Shown: positions 20,099 through 29,310, numbered from the stretch's first letter. The stretch: DNA of 64,000 nt from M3007 sp964621185 (GCA_964621185.1 CAZULM010000013.1:1-64000); one strand, 5' to 3'. The notes: a model not told the origin generated them from the sequence alone. Program-made: numbers and translations.

Positions 20099-20992
20099 TC
20101 AATACTGCCACAGGTCATGCTCCCAGTTGAAGATTTCGTTTTTGATCTTCTCGGAATGCATCAAGAGGTCAACACCTTGCAGGTATTCTTCCAGCTTGCG
20201 GTCATAGACATTTGACTCTTTGTAAATATAGCTGGCGAAGTGCCGCATCTCAAAGAAGTCTTCCCACGATATGGTGGCGTTAGTGTTGCCGCCCATGGTG
20301 AACACGCGGTGGCGCGCGAACATTTCGCGGGCATGTGGGTAGTACACCCAGAACATAGGCTTTTCAAAGCGGAAGTTGCCTTCGTTGTCGCGCACGTCTA
20401 TCATCGGCGCGATGCCGAGGATGCGCACCTGAAGCGTGGAGGTCTCCTTGTCGAAGAACCAGACTTCCTTGATACGGAAGCGCTTCACGTCTTCCCAGTT
20501 GATGTCGTTGCGCACGATCTGAACCTTCTCTTCGTAGGTTTCAGGGTCAAAAGTCACGACAGTATCTGTTTTGGAAAGCATGGAGAGCACATCGTCGGTG
20601 CTGAGGCGCTTCTTAAATTTAGCGCCGTCTTCGTCGGTGCTATATACAGGGAGGTCGCCTTTAGTGGCTGCCTCGGAGAGTATTTTGAAGAATGGCTCTT
20701 CTGGGTAAGCGAACGGGAGGTTCATTTTTTCCCGCACGTCGATGATGCGCCAGATACGCTTTTCCCAAAAAATATCGCTTTCGCGGATGGGCTGGTAAGG
20801 GAGCACCTTTCGCTGGCCCATGATTTCTTTTTTCACCACATCGTCGATGGGCGCTTCGCCAGAATCATCCAGCATGGGGAATTCCGATTCCGAACCAGTT
20901 CCTGGCGTGGTTTCGATTTCTTCCGGGTCTTGGGCCATTACAGCTGTTGCGCTGCCCATAAGCAGGAGCAGGCACAAGCAAGTCCATTTCAT
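20099..20992 (-). CDS. gldN: Type IX secretion / gliding motility protein GldN (PorN)
   Basis: GldN forms the periplasmic ring of the type IX secretion system together with GldK. The protein has a signal peptide starting MKWTCLCLLLLMGSA and ending AVMAQ, and the mature part contains family-like segments such as IWRIIDVREKMNLPF and VSWEDFFEMRxF-type sequence (here ISWEDFFEMRHFASYIY). The start at 20992 is preferred because ATG-AAA begins a compact signal peptide; an in-frame ATG at 21004 would add four residues. It is the last gene of the porP-gldKLMN order and is followed by a clear terminator. The gap to gldM is about 140 bases. Confidence 0.93.
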   Translation of the reverse strand: MKWTCLCLLLLMGSATAVMAQDPEEIETTPGTGSESEFPMLDDSGEAPIDDVVKKEIMGQRKVLPYQPIRESDIFWEKRIWRIIDVREKMNLPFAYPEEPFFKILSEAATKGDLPVYSTDEDGAKFKKRLSTDDVLSMLSKTDTVVTFDPETYEEKVQIVRNDINWEDVKRFRIKEVWFFDKETSTLQVRILGIAPMIDVRDNEGNFRFEKPMFWVYYPHAREMFARHRVFTMGGNTNATISWEDFFEMRHFASYIYKESNVYDRKLEEYLQGVDLLMHSEKIKNEIFNWEHDLWQY

Positions 20993-21133
20993 AAATGTTT
21001 GCATGACTATAGCGCAGTTTGGGTTGATTAGTGTTGAAAATAGTGTGGTTTGTTCAAAAGTCAGATTGGTTGACCAACAGATTTGTTTCTTTAACGAATA
21101 TCTATGGGCCAACCAATCTATCAAGCATATAAT

Positions 21134-22654
21134 TTAACGGATCTTGAAGGCCAAGCCACCAATGTTACGCGGGGCCGGGTCGCCAGGGCATTTGCATTTG
21201 ATATCATCAAAGAAATAAGCATCACCTGGTTTTGCCTTGTTGATGTAATCTTGAACGGTGCTGTTCCAGCGGGCGCCAGCATTTTGTGATGTGATAGGAT
21301 CTTGGCGTTTTGGCAGATAAGTAGTCTCGAAGCCCACAATATCACATTTCGCATCAAAATCGAAGTTTTCAAGAACAGAAGCAATACCGCCCTGTGCTTT
21401 GAACTCGCCATTGGGCATTGCTTTGGAGCGGTGTTTAGCGCCGAGCAATGGTACTGGATCAGGAATACGCTTTACCCGATACGAAAAGGTTTGGGATGCA
21501 CCTCCGCCTGAGACCGTCAAGGTAGCTTCACCCGGTGTGGTTGCCGTTACGGTGAACTTGCCGCCACCATTGGATTTGACGCTGACACCTGTGGCAGAAA
21601 CGCGCACATCATTGGACGAAACACCAGCTGCAGAAACGCTGACGGGGTTGTCAACACCAATATAAAATACGTTCATTTTATCCAATGAAACAGCAACAGA
21701 ACGCTGGCCAACCTCATACTTGAAGTCTTTAGAGTAGGTTTCGGTTACCCCTGTAAGCGGGTTTTTCACGTTGATGTTCACCTTTACGGTACGCTCGCCA
21801 ACGCCGCTTGTTCCAGCTTCGTAGTGGGCAATGCCTTCCTTGATCGGGATATTGGCGCCATTGGCATTGATGCTGATGTTGTCTGCGGATGAGCTATAAG
21901 CGCTGAGGAAGATGTCAGCCACGAATTTTTCGCCAGAGATAACATAGTTCTTTTCTGCCGACAATGCAGGGGTGAACTTGTCAAACTTGATCTCTTTGCC
22001 GCCAACTTTTTCTGCACAGAAGTTCAAAATGGAAGAATAAGAGTTTTTGGCATCGCTTTGCATCTTGCCCAAAATAGGGAATACGGCAGCAACCGGCATT
22101 TGCTTGAACTTGAATTCCGACCAAGTTTTGGCTTTTACACCCGGGGGCAATTCCTCGACTTGTAAGGGCAATTGCGCCTCAACAGCCTTGTCATTGTCAG
22201 CCAAAGCCAACAACGCGGCACGGGTCTCTTCAATTTTCGCCTTAACCTGATCGCCCAGGCCTTCGTTGATGTACATCCGCGTGGTCAGGTCCTTGTTACG
22301 GATGTCTTTGGGTTGGCCAGGCACCTTAGGGTTAGCGCCACCCGCCTTTTCAAACAAGTCGGAGCGGAGACCTTCGATATAAGAAATAAAGCCATCGGAA
22401 ATCTCCTTTGCTTTCTTGGCATTTTGGCGATACTTCTCGTTATTTTCATTTTTGTAAGCATCTGCTTGCTTGTCGATGCTCTTCATCATCGCTTCATTGG
22501 CGATATCGACGATAGCACCGCTATCTTTCATCCCTTTGTCGAGCGAGAAGAAGGCATTCATTACCTCGGCAGATACGTTCAGTGCCAGCAGCGCAGTCAA
22601 CACCAGATACATCAGGTTGATCATGAGTTGCCGCGGCTCCTTTGGTATAGACAT
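21134..22654 (-). CDS. gldM: Type IX secretion / gliding motor protein GldM (PorM)
   Basis: GldM with GldL forms the proton-driven motor of type IX secretion and gliding. The N-terminus MSIPKEPRQLMINLMYLVLT is the family's characteristic start and is followed by the single transmembrane helix (residues about 10-32, including ALLALNVSAEVMNAFF). The remaining roughly 470 residues form the periplasmic domains, rich in beta-type sequence, and end with the segment PRNIGGLAFKIR. The length of 506 residues is normal for the family. It lies 57 bases after gldL and upstream of gldN, so translation from one operon mRNA is likely. Confidence 0.95.
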   Translation of the reverse strand: MSIPKEPRQLMINLMYLVLTALLALNVSAEVMNAFFSLDKGMKDSGAIVDIANEAMMKSIDKQADAYKNENNEKYRQNAKKAKEISDGFISYIEGLRSDLFEKAGGANPKVPGQPKDIRNKDLTTRMYINEGLGDQVKAKIEETRAALLALADNDKAVEAQLPLQVEELPPGVKAKTWSEFKFKQMPVAAVFPILGKMQSDAKNSYSSILNFCAEKVGGKEIKFDKFTPALSAEKNYVISGEKFVADIFLSAYSSSADNISINANGANIPIKEGIAHYEAGTSGVGERTVKVNINVKNPLTGVTETYSKDFKYEVGQRSVAVSLDKMNVFYIGVDNPVSVSAAGVSSNDVRVSATGVSVKSNGGGKFTVTATTPGEATLTVSGGGASQTFSYRVKRIPDPVPLLGAKHRSKAMPNGEFKAQGGIASVLENFDFDAKCDIVGFETTYLPKRQDPITSQNAGARWNSTVQDYINKAKPGDAYFFDDIKCKCPGDPAPRNIGGLAFKIR

Positions 22655-22711
22655 GAGTCTTTAAATTTTAGTGTTAAACAATTAGGAAACCATAGGTCAA
22701 ACCGGCCGAAA

Positions 22712-23302
22712 TTATTGGCGGCCGATGTTTGACATAGCGGCGAGCATGTTGCCGTAAACGGTGTTGAGCGAACCGAGGTTCTTGTTCAAGCCAGCCATCT
22801 GATCTTTGTACGCTTTCACGTCATCGGCAGATTTAGCCATGTCGGCCATTGCCTCGTTCAGCTTGGTGTAGAAGTTGCTCATAGCTTTCACTTGCTCTTG
22901 CGTGCCAGAGAAATCTACTTCTTGCAATGCTTTAAGGGCGCCCATGCTTTTCGACATGGATTGCAGCTCTGTCAGCATACCACCCAATTGGCGTTCGATG
23001 ACGTCACCGTGCAACGGAACGATATCGGGTTGGTTGGTTGGGCCGGCAGTCAAAGGCTGGATGCGCGAGTCGTAATCGGACAGGCCTGGGTACAGCTTGT
23101 CCCAGTAGTAGTCGGCTTCTGGCCCGATCACGCCCAACATCAGGAAGATGAATATCTCGATGCCCATACCGAGGATGAGCATTTCCGAAGCGCCTTCCCA
23201 TGATTCGAGTTTGAAGAGGGCTCCTGCGAGCACGAATGCGGCGCCTACGCCGATCATCAGATTTTTGAAATACTTAAAACCTTTGGTTTTGACGAAACTC
23301 AT
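22712..23302 (-). CDS. gldL: Type IX secretion / gliding motor protein GldL (PorL)
   Basis: GldL is the inner-membrane stator-like partner of GldM. Two N-terminal transmembrane helices are visible (about residues 14-30 and 38-60), with the Glu in FKLESWEGASEML and the Glu of GMGIEIFIFLMLG, residues in or near the membrane region linked to proton flow in the family. A cytoplasmic tail with coiled-coil tendency follows (residues 100-196: TELQSMSKSMGALKALQEVD). Length 196 residues is slightly short but within range. A perfect -7 promoter motif lies 70-80 bases upstream. Confidence 0.94.
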   Translation of the reverse strand: MSFVKTKGFKYFKNLMIGVGAAFVLAGALFKLESWEGASEMLILGMGIEIFIFLMLGVIGPEADYYWDKLYPGLSDYDSRIQPLTAGPTNQPDIVPLHGDVIERQLGGMLTELQSMSKSMGALKALQEVDFSGTQEQVKAMSNFYTKLNEAMADMAKSADDVKAYKDQMAGLNKNLGSLNTVYGNMLAAMSNIGRQ

Positions 23303-23373
23303 TGTTTTTAAACTTTTTAGCAGTTTAGAGAAAAATTTCCAGTTCGATGTTTACGCTTGGTTGAAAAGCGGGG

Positions 23374-23381
23374 CAAAAGTA
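23374..23381 (-). promoter_or_regulatory. Possible promoter -7 element upstream of gldL
   Basis: TACTTTTG matches TANNTTTG at all fixed positions and is followed by CCCCGC, as at other promoters in this window. A TTTG lies 15 bases upstream, closer than the usual 17-23. It sits in the 210-base gldK-gldL gap, so gldLMN may have their own transcript. Confidence 0.4.
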
Positions 23382-23512
23382 CGAATCGCCGAGCAACAAA
23401 AGTGGCGAAAAAATTGACTATAACTGATTGATTTTGAAAATAGTGGACAAATCGCAGAAAATTATTCAACGTTTGGACACATTCACTGTGTATTGTCCGC
23501 TATTTCAGGTTG

Positions 23513-24781
23513 TTAGAAGTCGTTGATGGAGCGGCCCAAGAAGGTCAGCACACAACGGAAGCCAATGTAGCACTTGGTGGTATCTTGATATTCATAAGAG
23601 CGGTTGCCTGTTTGCAGGAAGTAGGCCACATCTTTCCAGGAACCACCGCGGATTACTTTGCGCTTGGCGGTTTTGTCGTCCTCTTCCTTGGCATCATAGC
23701 GGATATCGGGGTTGAGATCGTGCATGAAAGAATAGGAGTTTTCGAAGTAGGCTGTTTCTGTCCACTCGGAAACGTTCCCGGCCATGCAGTACAGGCCGTA
23801 ATCGTTGGGATAATAGCCGTCAGCCTTTACGGTGTACAAGCCGCCATCTTCAGGGTAGTTGCCGCGGCCAGGCTTGAAGTTTGCCAAAAGGCATCCTTTC
23901 GCGTTGCGGGTGTAATAAGCGCCCCAGGGATAGGGTGCTTCTTCACGGCCACCGCGGGCGGCGTATTCCCATTCGTGCTCTGTTGGGAGGCGGAAGTCTT
24001 CGGTGTTTTCCTCTGTTTCACCGTACATGTCCCACAGCTTGCTGCGCCAGTAGCAGAATGCTTTGGCCATTTTCCAGTTTACGCCGACTACGGGATAGTC
24101 GTCGAAAGCAGGGTGCCAGAAATAGTTGCGCGTCATTGGCTCGTTGTAGGAGTACGCGTAGTCGCGGATCCAGGCCAATGTGTCGGGGTAAACCTTGATT
24201 TTTTCACGGTGGATAAAGCTCGTGCGGTTCCCGTTGCGGTCGTGGGCAGCGCGTTGCCAGTCGTACCACTGGAATTCGAACACCAGTTTGGTCACGTCGA
24301 TTTCCTTGCGGCCGGCGAAGCGCTCGTTGCCTTGGTAGTACATGTCTTCCAATGCGCCGTCGCCTTCCTCGGCATCGCCTTTCCAGTCGATGTCCTGATC
24401 CCAGTCGAGCAGGTTTTCCGGTGGCTGTTGGTCGTTTTCCGTGTCTTCAACAATGTGGTCTAATTTGCGGTGGGCGATAGAGTCAACCACCCATTTTACA
24501 AATTGGCGGTATTCATTGTTGGTGATTTCCGTGTCATCCATGAAGAAGCCCTGGATGGAGATCGACTTTGGCCGCGCCACGAGCGTTCGGCTTATGTCTT
24601 CATCCCCGGTACCAATGTGCAAGGTGCCGGAAGGGATGTACACCATCCCATAAGGGTTGATGCCTTTCCAGTGAGGGCGATTGGTGACACCAATCAACTG
24701 GCCGCTTTCTTTACGGCCACAGGACGCGAGCACTGCTACAAAAAGGAGCAGTAACAGGGTAGAATGCTGTAATTTTTTCAT
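23513..24781 (-). CDS. gldK: Type IX secretion lipoprotein GldK (PorK)
   Basis: GldK is an outer-membrane lipoprotein that forms the periplasmic ring with GldN. The sequence has a lipobox ending LASC with Cys21 as the likely lipidated residue. The rest is a formylglycine-generating-enzyme-like (SUMF1) fold: MVYIPSGTLHIGTGDED near the start, GFFMDDTEITNNEYRQF, WEYAARGGREEAPYPWG, and VIRGGSWKDVAYFLQTGNR with YIGFRCVL at the end. The ATG at 24781 is preferred over a GTG three codons upstream because it gives a standard MKK lipoprotein signal. Length is 422 residues. Confidence 0.95.
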   Translation of the reverse strand: MKKLQHSTLLLLLFVAVLASCGRKESGQLIGVTNRPHWKGINPYGMVYIPSGTLHIGTGDEDISRTLVARPKSISIQGFFMDDTEITNNEYRQFVKWVVDSIAHRKLDHIVEDTENDQQPPENLLDWDQDIDWKGDAEEGDGALEDMYYQGNERFAGRKEIDVTKLVFEFQWYDWQRAAHDRNGNRTSFIHREKIKVYPDTLAWIRDYAYSYNEPMTRNYFWHPAFDDYPVVGVNWKMAKAFCYWRSKLWDMYGETEENTEDFRLPTEHEWEYAARGGREEAPYPWGAYYTRNAKGCLLANFKPGRGNYPEDGGLYTVKADGYYPNDYGLYCMAGNVSEWTETAYFENSYSFMHDLNPDIRYDAKEEDDKTAKRKVIRGGSWKDVAYFLQTGNRSYEYQDTTKCYIGFRCVLTFLGRSINDF

Positions 24782-25176
24782 TTTTAACACCCGATGTTTT
24801 CCTACTTTAATTATGCGATTTGGAAAAAAGTGGTCGTAAAGGTAGAAATGATTGGAACTAATGGAAAAAAGAATTCCAAATAAAATTCGCTACCCCTTGA
24901 TTTTGAGCCGGAATCAGCGTCTCACAAACGACTTTTTAACTTTTGATTGTATTCAACAGAGATTTTTTTCGGCAAAACGAGCGCCATTCCCAAAGAAATG
25001 ACTGAAAACCGTGGTCTTACAAATTGAGTGCCGAACAGTTTTTTATTTCGAAAATGGTCTTTATTTGACAAAAGTCAACTTTTAATTTTCTGAAACGGCC
25101 TTTCTGTGATAAGAGAATGACCATTTTGCAAATTGCCCAAAGGCTTGAAAAAGCTGTCTTGCAATTCAAAAAAATT
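24782..25176. other. Intergenic region upstream of gldK
   Basis: About 395 AT-rich bases with no ORF of note. A near-consensus -7 element (TACCTTTA on the minus strand, 24837-24844) lies about 56 bases before the gldK ATG and may be its promoter. Nothing else was recognised. Confidence 0.4.
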
Positions 25177-26145
25177 TCAAAAAAAGCGCGGGTTGTAGAT
25201 CACCGGCGGCAACTTCCCCACGCCTATCGGTTTATTGAGGCTGTACCGCAGGAGCAGTTCGTGGCTTCCACGGTTCGCGACATTCAAAGCTGACAAAGGA
25301 ACGTCAAAGGCGTAGGCCAATGTTGTCTTCTCGTTGAGTTTTAACCCAGCCAACAAGATTGCCGCATCTTTTGATTTTCCACCGAAGCCTCTATATCCAG
25401 CCCCGGCAAAAATATTTTCACGCCATTTAGCAACTGCTGAAATCTCGGCTTGTGTCTTTGTCAAGTCAGTTTTAACTAAAACTGATGGCTTGAAAGAGAG
25501 GTTTTCGCCCACATCGATGGCATAAGCCGTGTAAAAAAAACCGTGCTGCACCGCTTTCAGGCCAAAACTCCCCGGCCCAGCGCTCAATTTTGAGGCATAT
25601 ACAGGCTGGACAGAAGCCCCTACCTCGAGTTTTTTGGCCTGCAAATATACACCGAATTCGAACAATGGAGTACCTATTTGCTCTTTTCCTGTGGGAATAA
25701 CCTGATCGTTGTGGGAGAAATCGGGGTCAATATAGGTGCCTTCTGGCGCCCGAAGCTTTGTCCCATCGAGGGCGTATTGCAAGTATCCTGCGCTGAGGCC
25801 CGCTGCAAGCATGGCGTTGCGCCCCACCTGAAGCTGGTAGTTGTAGCTCAGCACTGCCTGGCTGGCGCTGTGCGCCCCGATAACGTCGTTTTCGACGCGG
25901 ATGCCGACCCCGCTGCTGATGGCATAGAGCGGCAAATGGGCATTGATATGCTGCGTAACCGGCGCCCCCTTGAGGCCCGACCATTGTTGGCGGTAAACTC
26001 CGGTGGCGACCATAGTGTACTCCATGCCCGCGTACGCCGGGTTGAAAGCATAAGGGTTGAGGTTGTACAGGCTGTATTGAGGCACCTGCTGGGCCGAAAC
26101 CAGCCCGGAAAGCATGACAAAAACCAACAGCAAATAGTGCTTCAT
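25177..26145 (-). CDS. porP: PorP/SprF-type type IX secretion outer-membrane protein (internal start)
   Basis: This is the separate reading of the second half of the fused frame: 322 residues from the ATG at 26145. It has its own signal peptide cleaved after SAQ, the family N-terminal motif NPYAFNPAYAG, and alternating beta-strand character to the end (LLLRYSLNKPIGVGKLPP), as expected of an outer-membrane barrel. Its position directly before gldKLMN matches the porP-K-L-M-N order known from Porphyromonas gingivalis, so it is probably the core PorP rather than an adhesin-linked SprF paralogue. Whether it is translated independently cannot be seen from sequence. Confidence 0.75.
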   Translation of the reverse strand: MKHYLLLVFVMLSGLVSAQQVPQYSLYNLNPYAFNPAYAGMEYTMVATGVYRQQWSGLKGAPVTQHINAHLPLYAISSGVGIRVENDVIGAHSASQAVLSYNYQLQVGRNAMLAAGLSAGYLQYALDGTKLRAPEGTYIDPDFSHNDQVIPTGKEQIGTPLFEFGVYLQAKKLEVGASVQPVYASKLSAGPGSFGLKAVQHGFFYTAYAIDVGENLSFKPSVLVKTDLTKTQAEISAVAKWRENIFAGAGYRGFGGKSKDAAILLAGLKLNEKTTLAYAFDVPLSALNVANRGSHELLLRYSLNKPIGVGKLPPVIYNPRFF

Positions 26146-28167
26146 ATTTTCCCAAAATTCATCCAAAGATACAAAAGGCTTTTGACAAGCAAAATTTCGG
26201 CACAGGTAAATCAGGGATTTGTCGCCACCGGACTTGCCGGCAAGCAATGGGGCGTTGCTGTTTTGATCCTGGCTGGCAGCAATTATTTTATTGGGGAGGA
26301 AGGCTTTTTGCAGGCTTAGGGCCTTTTCCACCGCATCGGCACCTACAATGGCTATTTCGGCAGGGGGAATTGCGGCATGCAGCATAGCGGATGCCCAGTT
26401 CGCAAAAGACAGCGGGAACTTCTCGACCGATGCACGCATGGCTGCGGTCATTTCGGCAGCCTTGGCGCGCCAATCATCCCGGTCGAACAGCCAGCCCAGT
26501 CGCAGCAGGTTGTGCGACATGACGCTGTTGCCCGACGGCGTGGCATTGTCGTACAGGTCTTTTTTTCGGAGCAGGATGTCGCTTTGGGACCTCCCGGCAA
26601 AATAGAAGAGGGGGCTTTCTTCATCTGCAAACTCCTGCAGTACAAAGCTTGTGTACCGCTCGGCAAGGCGCAAGTACGCTTCTTGGAAGGTGATTTCATA
26701 CACATCCAATAATGCTGCGATAAAAAATGCGTAATCGTCCAAAAAGGCATAGGGTTGGGAGACCGAATGTTTCAACAGGGGTAACTGGCCGTTTTCTTTG
26801 GACGGGGCCCGCAAATGCTCCATGATATAGGCTATGTTCCGGACAGCGGCATCCCGGTACGGCGCATGGCCCAAGGCGGTGAACGCCTTGCAATGGGCCG
26901 AGGCCATCAGCGCGTTCCAGTCAAGCAGCGTTTTGGTGTCGAGCAATGGCCAGACGCGGATAGAGCGCCTTTCCAGCAGTTTTTTTCGTTGTGCATAATA
27001 TAAAGTGTGGCCTTTCGGGTTCTTGGGCCGGTTCAAAATGTTTTTCCCGTCCCAATTGCCCCGTTCTGTGACGTCGTAGTAAGCGCAAAAGTCGGGGGCA
27101 TCTGCTCCCAAAACTTCCTCTACCTCCGATTTGTCCCAAACGTAAAACTTCCCCTCCTCCCCTTCGGAATCGGCATCCTGGGCCGAATAAAAGCCGCCGT
27201 CCGGGCTGGTCATTTCCCGCGCGACGTATGCCAGTGTCTCTTCGATCGTCTCGCGGAAGATGCCTGCAAACTTTTGCTCCAAGCCTTTGGCGCCAAGGTT
27301 TTTATCCGTCACCAGCTTGTAGGCATCGGCTAATACCCCGACGAGCAGCGCATTGTCGTACAGCATTTTTTCAAAATGCGGCGCCAGCCATTCCCGGTCG
27401 GTGGCATAGCGGGCAAAGCCGCCGCCGATTTGGTCGTAAATGCCACCAGAAATCATTTTTTCTATCGAAAAAAGGGCATGCTGGAGCGACTCGTGGTCGC
27501 CGTAAGTCGCGAAGCCTTCCAACAGCAACTGGATGGCCATGGTGGAGGGGAATTTCGGCGCGCCGCCGAAGCCGCCAGCTGCGGGGTCGGACTGGCTTTT
27601 TAGCTGCGCCAATAAAGCTTTGAAGTCGGTGGTTTCGGCAGCAGCCTCAGGGCTCGAAACGATGGGCGGCGCATCTTTACGGATGTATCCCGTGAGGCGT
27701 TCGGCCTGTTCCAGGGCGGTTTCGCGCTTGCTTTCCCAAATATCGGCCAAATGGGTGAGCAAGTCGGTCCAGGAAGGGCGGTTGTAGGCGGCTTTTGGCG
27801 GGAAGTACGTGCCGGCATAAAAAGGCTTGCCCTCTGGCGTGAGGAAACAGTTGAGCGGCCATCCGCCGCCGCGGGTCAGTATCTGGCAAGCTTCCATATA
27901 TATGGCGTCCACATCGGGGCGCTCCTCACGGTCAACCTTGATGTTGATAAAATAGCGGTTCATGATGGCTGCCACGGCCTCGTTTTCGAAGGACTCTCGC
28001 TCCATCACGTGGCACCAATGGCAGGTGCTGTAGCCGATGCTGACCAAAATAGGCTTTTGTTCCCGCTGCGCCCTTTCAAAAGCTTCGGGTTTCCAGGCAT
28101 ACCATTCCACCGGGTTGTGGGCGTGCTGGAGGAGGTATGGGGAAGTTTCGTGTTGGAGGTGGTTCAT
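25177..28167 (-). CDS. In-frame fusion: YyaL-type thioredoxin-domain protein + PorP/SprF outer-membrane protein
   Basis: One frame of 996 codons joins two complete proteins. Residues 1-674 are a DUF255/YyaL-type protein (SSP411 in mammals): an N-terminal thioredoxin-like domain (MNHLQHETSPYLLQHAHNPV, then CHWCHVMERESF) and an alpha/alpha-barrel region related to N-acylglucosamine 2-epimerases. Its natural end is reached at LCRNFACQKPF, then VSLDEFWEN. Residues 675-996 begin with ATG at 26145 and a complete signal peptide (MKHYLLLVFVMLSGLVSAQ), then a PorP/SprF protein (QYSLYNLNPYAFNPAYAGM). There is no stop between them. A signal peptide buried at residue 675 suggests that PorP is also, or only, translated from its own start. 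Alternatives: true fusion, stop-codon loss by mutation, or a sequence error. Confidence 0.8.
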   Translation of the reverse strand: MNHLQHETSPYLLQHAHNPVEWYAWKPEAFERAQREQKPILVSIGYSTCHWCHVMERESFENEAVAAIMNRYFINIKVDREERPDVDAIYMEACQILTRGGGWPLNCFLTPEGKPFYAGTYFPPKAAYNRPSWTDLLTHLADIWESKRETALEQAERLTGYIRKDAPPIVSSPEAAAETTDFKALLAQLKSQSDPAAGGFGGAPKFPSTMAIQLLLEGFATYGDHESLQHALFSIEKMISGGIYDQIGGGFARYATDREWLAPHFEKMLYDNALLVGVLADAYKLVTDKNLGAKGLEQKFAGIFRETIEETLAYVAREMTSPDGGFYSAQDADSEGEEGKFYVWDKSEVEEVLGADAPDFCAYYDVTERGNWDGKNILNRPKNPKGHTLYYAQRKKLLERRSIRVWPLLDTKTLLDWNALMASAHCKAFTALGHAPYRDAAVRNIAYIMEHLRAPSKENGQLPLLKHSVSQPYAFLDDYAFFIAALLDVYEITFQEAYLRLAERYTSFVLQEFADEESPLFYFAGRSQSDILLRKKDLYDNATPSGNSVMSHNLLRLGWLFDRDDWRAKAAEMTAAMRASVEKFPLSFANWASAMLHAAIPPAEIAIVGADAVEKALSLQKAFLPNKIIAASQDQNSNAPLLAGKSGGDKSLIYLCRNFACQKPFVSLDEFWENMKHYLLLVFVMLSGLVSAQQVPQYSLYNLNPYAFNPAYAGMEYTMVATGVYRQQWSGLKGAPVTQHINAHLPLYAISSGVGIRVENDVIGAHSASQAVLSYNYQLQVGRNAMLAAGLSAGYLQYALDGTKLRAPEGTYIDPDFSHNDQVIPTGKEQIGTPLFEFGVYLQAKKLEVGASVQPVYASKLSAGPGSFGLKAVQHGFFYTAYAIDVGENLSFKPSVLVKTDLTKTQAEISAVAKWRENIFAGAGYRGFGGKSKDAAILLAGLKLNEKTTLAYAFDVPLSALNVANRGSHELLLRYSLNKPIGVGKLPPVIYNPRFF

Positions 28168-28177
28168 AGAAAAAATG

Positions 28178-28284
28178 GTTTCAGGTTTCGGGTTTCAGGA
28201 TTCGGGTTTACAATGTCTTTTGTCCATTTTGAAATACAATTTCAAAGCCACCACAGATTCCCTAAACCTGAAACCCGAAACCCC
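28178..28284. repeat. Inverted heptamer element (copy 1) with 16-bp terminal inverted repeats
   Basis: A perfect 16-bp inverted repeat, GGTTTCGGGTTTCAGG at 28184-28199 and its complement at 28267-28282, encloses about 67 unrelated bases. The arms are runs of the heptamer GGTTTCR (five units on the left). It fills the gap between the yyaL start and the mscS stop. A second copy with the same arms is at 38905-39059. Confidence 0.7.
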
Positions 28285-28287
28285 ATA

Positions 28288-29196
28288 TTATATAATAGAA
28301 TGCCCAGGCGCATCGGAGTGCTCCGACAGGTCTTCGGCTGTTTTTTCGTGTTCGCTGATGATCTCGACGAGCCTTCGGGTTGCCCGGCGGCGGATGACGC
28401 GCTCCAGATCCTTGTTCGGTTCTTTGAGGATGTACTGGAATTTCATGGACACGTGGTCTTTGCAGACTTCGGCCACGCGGAGGTAATAGCTTTCGGGCTT
28501 GATGAGGTCTTGGAATGGGGAAAGCACTTCGATGAGCTTTTTTTCGAGGTCTTCCACGGATTTGAGGTGCTTGAGGTAGATGTCGAACTCGATGCTGGTG
28601 CGCTTGATGACGCGGCGGGTGTAATTGATCACCTCGGAGGTGAGCAGGAGGTTGTTGGGGATGAAGATCATGTCGTCGTCGTCGTTGAGTATCTGGACGT
28701 TCTGGAGGGTAATGTCCATCACTTTCCCGCGTTGTTGCCCGATCCGCACGTTGTCGCCGATGCTCAGCTGGCCGGAGAAGGTGATGATCATGCCGTTGAT
28801 CATGTTGGAGATGTAGTCTTTTGTCAGGATGGCAATACCCGCAAAGATGATGGAAAGGGAGGTGAAGAGTTTTTGCCCATCGATTTTGAACAAGGACAAG
28901 ATACTTGCCACCAAGCCGATTGCCAGCAGTATTGAGTAAATCTGCCCTACGCCTATAATAAAGTTGTCCTCGCCCTGCACTTTGTTGCGCCGGCGGTACA
29001 GCCAGGTGGTGCCGAACTGGACAAAATCCAGGAACATCAGGAAAATGGCGATACCGGCGAGCGTGTCCTTGTAATAGTTGAAGGTGTCGTAGTTCTTGGA
29101 GTGGGCGTACAGCCAGGTGATGTCCCATTCGTTCAGGCGTATGAGCAGGAGCAGGGAAAAAATGGCGAGTTTTAGGAGGAGTATGAAATATTTCAT
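28288..29196 (-). CDS. MscS-family mechanosensitive ion channel
   Basis: The protein has three to four N-terminal membrane helices (MKYFILLLKLAIFSLLLLI; DTLAGIAIFLMFLDFVQFG; IYSILLAIGLVASILSLF; and the pore-lining stretch LSIIFAGIAILTKDYISNMI). The MscS beta domain follows (FSGQLSIGDNVRIGQQRGKV, with MIFIPNNLLLTSEVINYTR), then the C-terminal alpha/beta domain. Members release solutes on hypo-osmotic shock; some are regulated or non-gating. Starts at 29229 or 29292 are also open; 29196 begins directly before the first helix. Confidence 0.85.
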   Translation of the reverse strand: MKYFILLLKLAIFSLLLLIRLNEWDITWLYAHSKNYDTFNYYKDTLAGIAIFLMFLDFVQFGTTWLYRRRNKVQGEDNFIIGVGQIYSILLAIGLVASILSLFKIDGQKLFTSLSIIFAGIAILTKDYISNMINGMIITFSGQLSIGDNVRIGQQRGKVMDITLQNVQILNDDDDMIFIPNNLLLTSEVINYTRRVIKRTSIEFDIYLKHLKSVEDLEKKLIEVLSPFQDLIKPESYYLRVAEVCKDHVSMKFQYILKEPNKDLERVIRRRATRRLVEIISEHEKTAEDLSEHSDAPGHSII

Positions 29197-29277
29197 GAAA
29201 TGCTGGTCGATTATCAGAGGAGAACGCATTTTGTGGCCCGCTGTTTTGGGGCAAAAGGATATTTTTAACAATTCGGC

Positions 29278-29310
29278 TTGCTTTATATTCACAGGGCTTC
29301 ACTATGTTTG
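29278..29310 (+). promoter_or_regulatory. Promoter for the PKD/T9SS-sorted protein
   Basis: A -33 TTG (29278-29280) and a perfect -7 TATGTTTG (29303-29310) are 22 bases apart, within the range known for Bacteroidota sigma-ABfr promoters. The -7 is followed by CCCGC. The ATG at 29408 would have a leader of about 90 bases. Confidence 0.5.

Noticed and set aside
28262..29302. 346-codon frame overlapping mscS on the same strand
   Set aside because: It is an out-of-frame shadow rich in His, Arg and Pro; the MscS frame has membrane helices and the family motifs.
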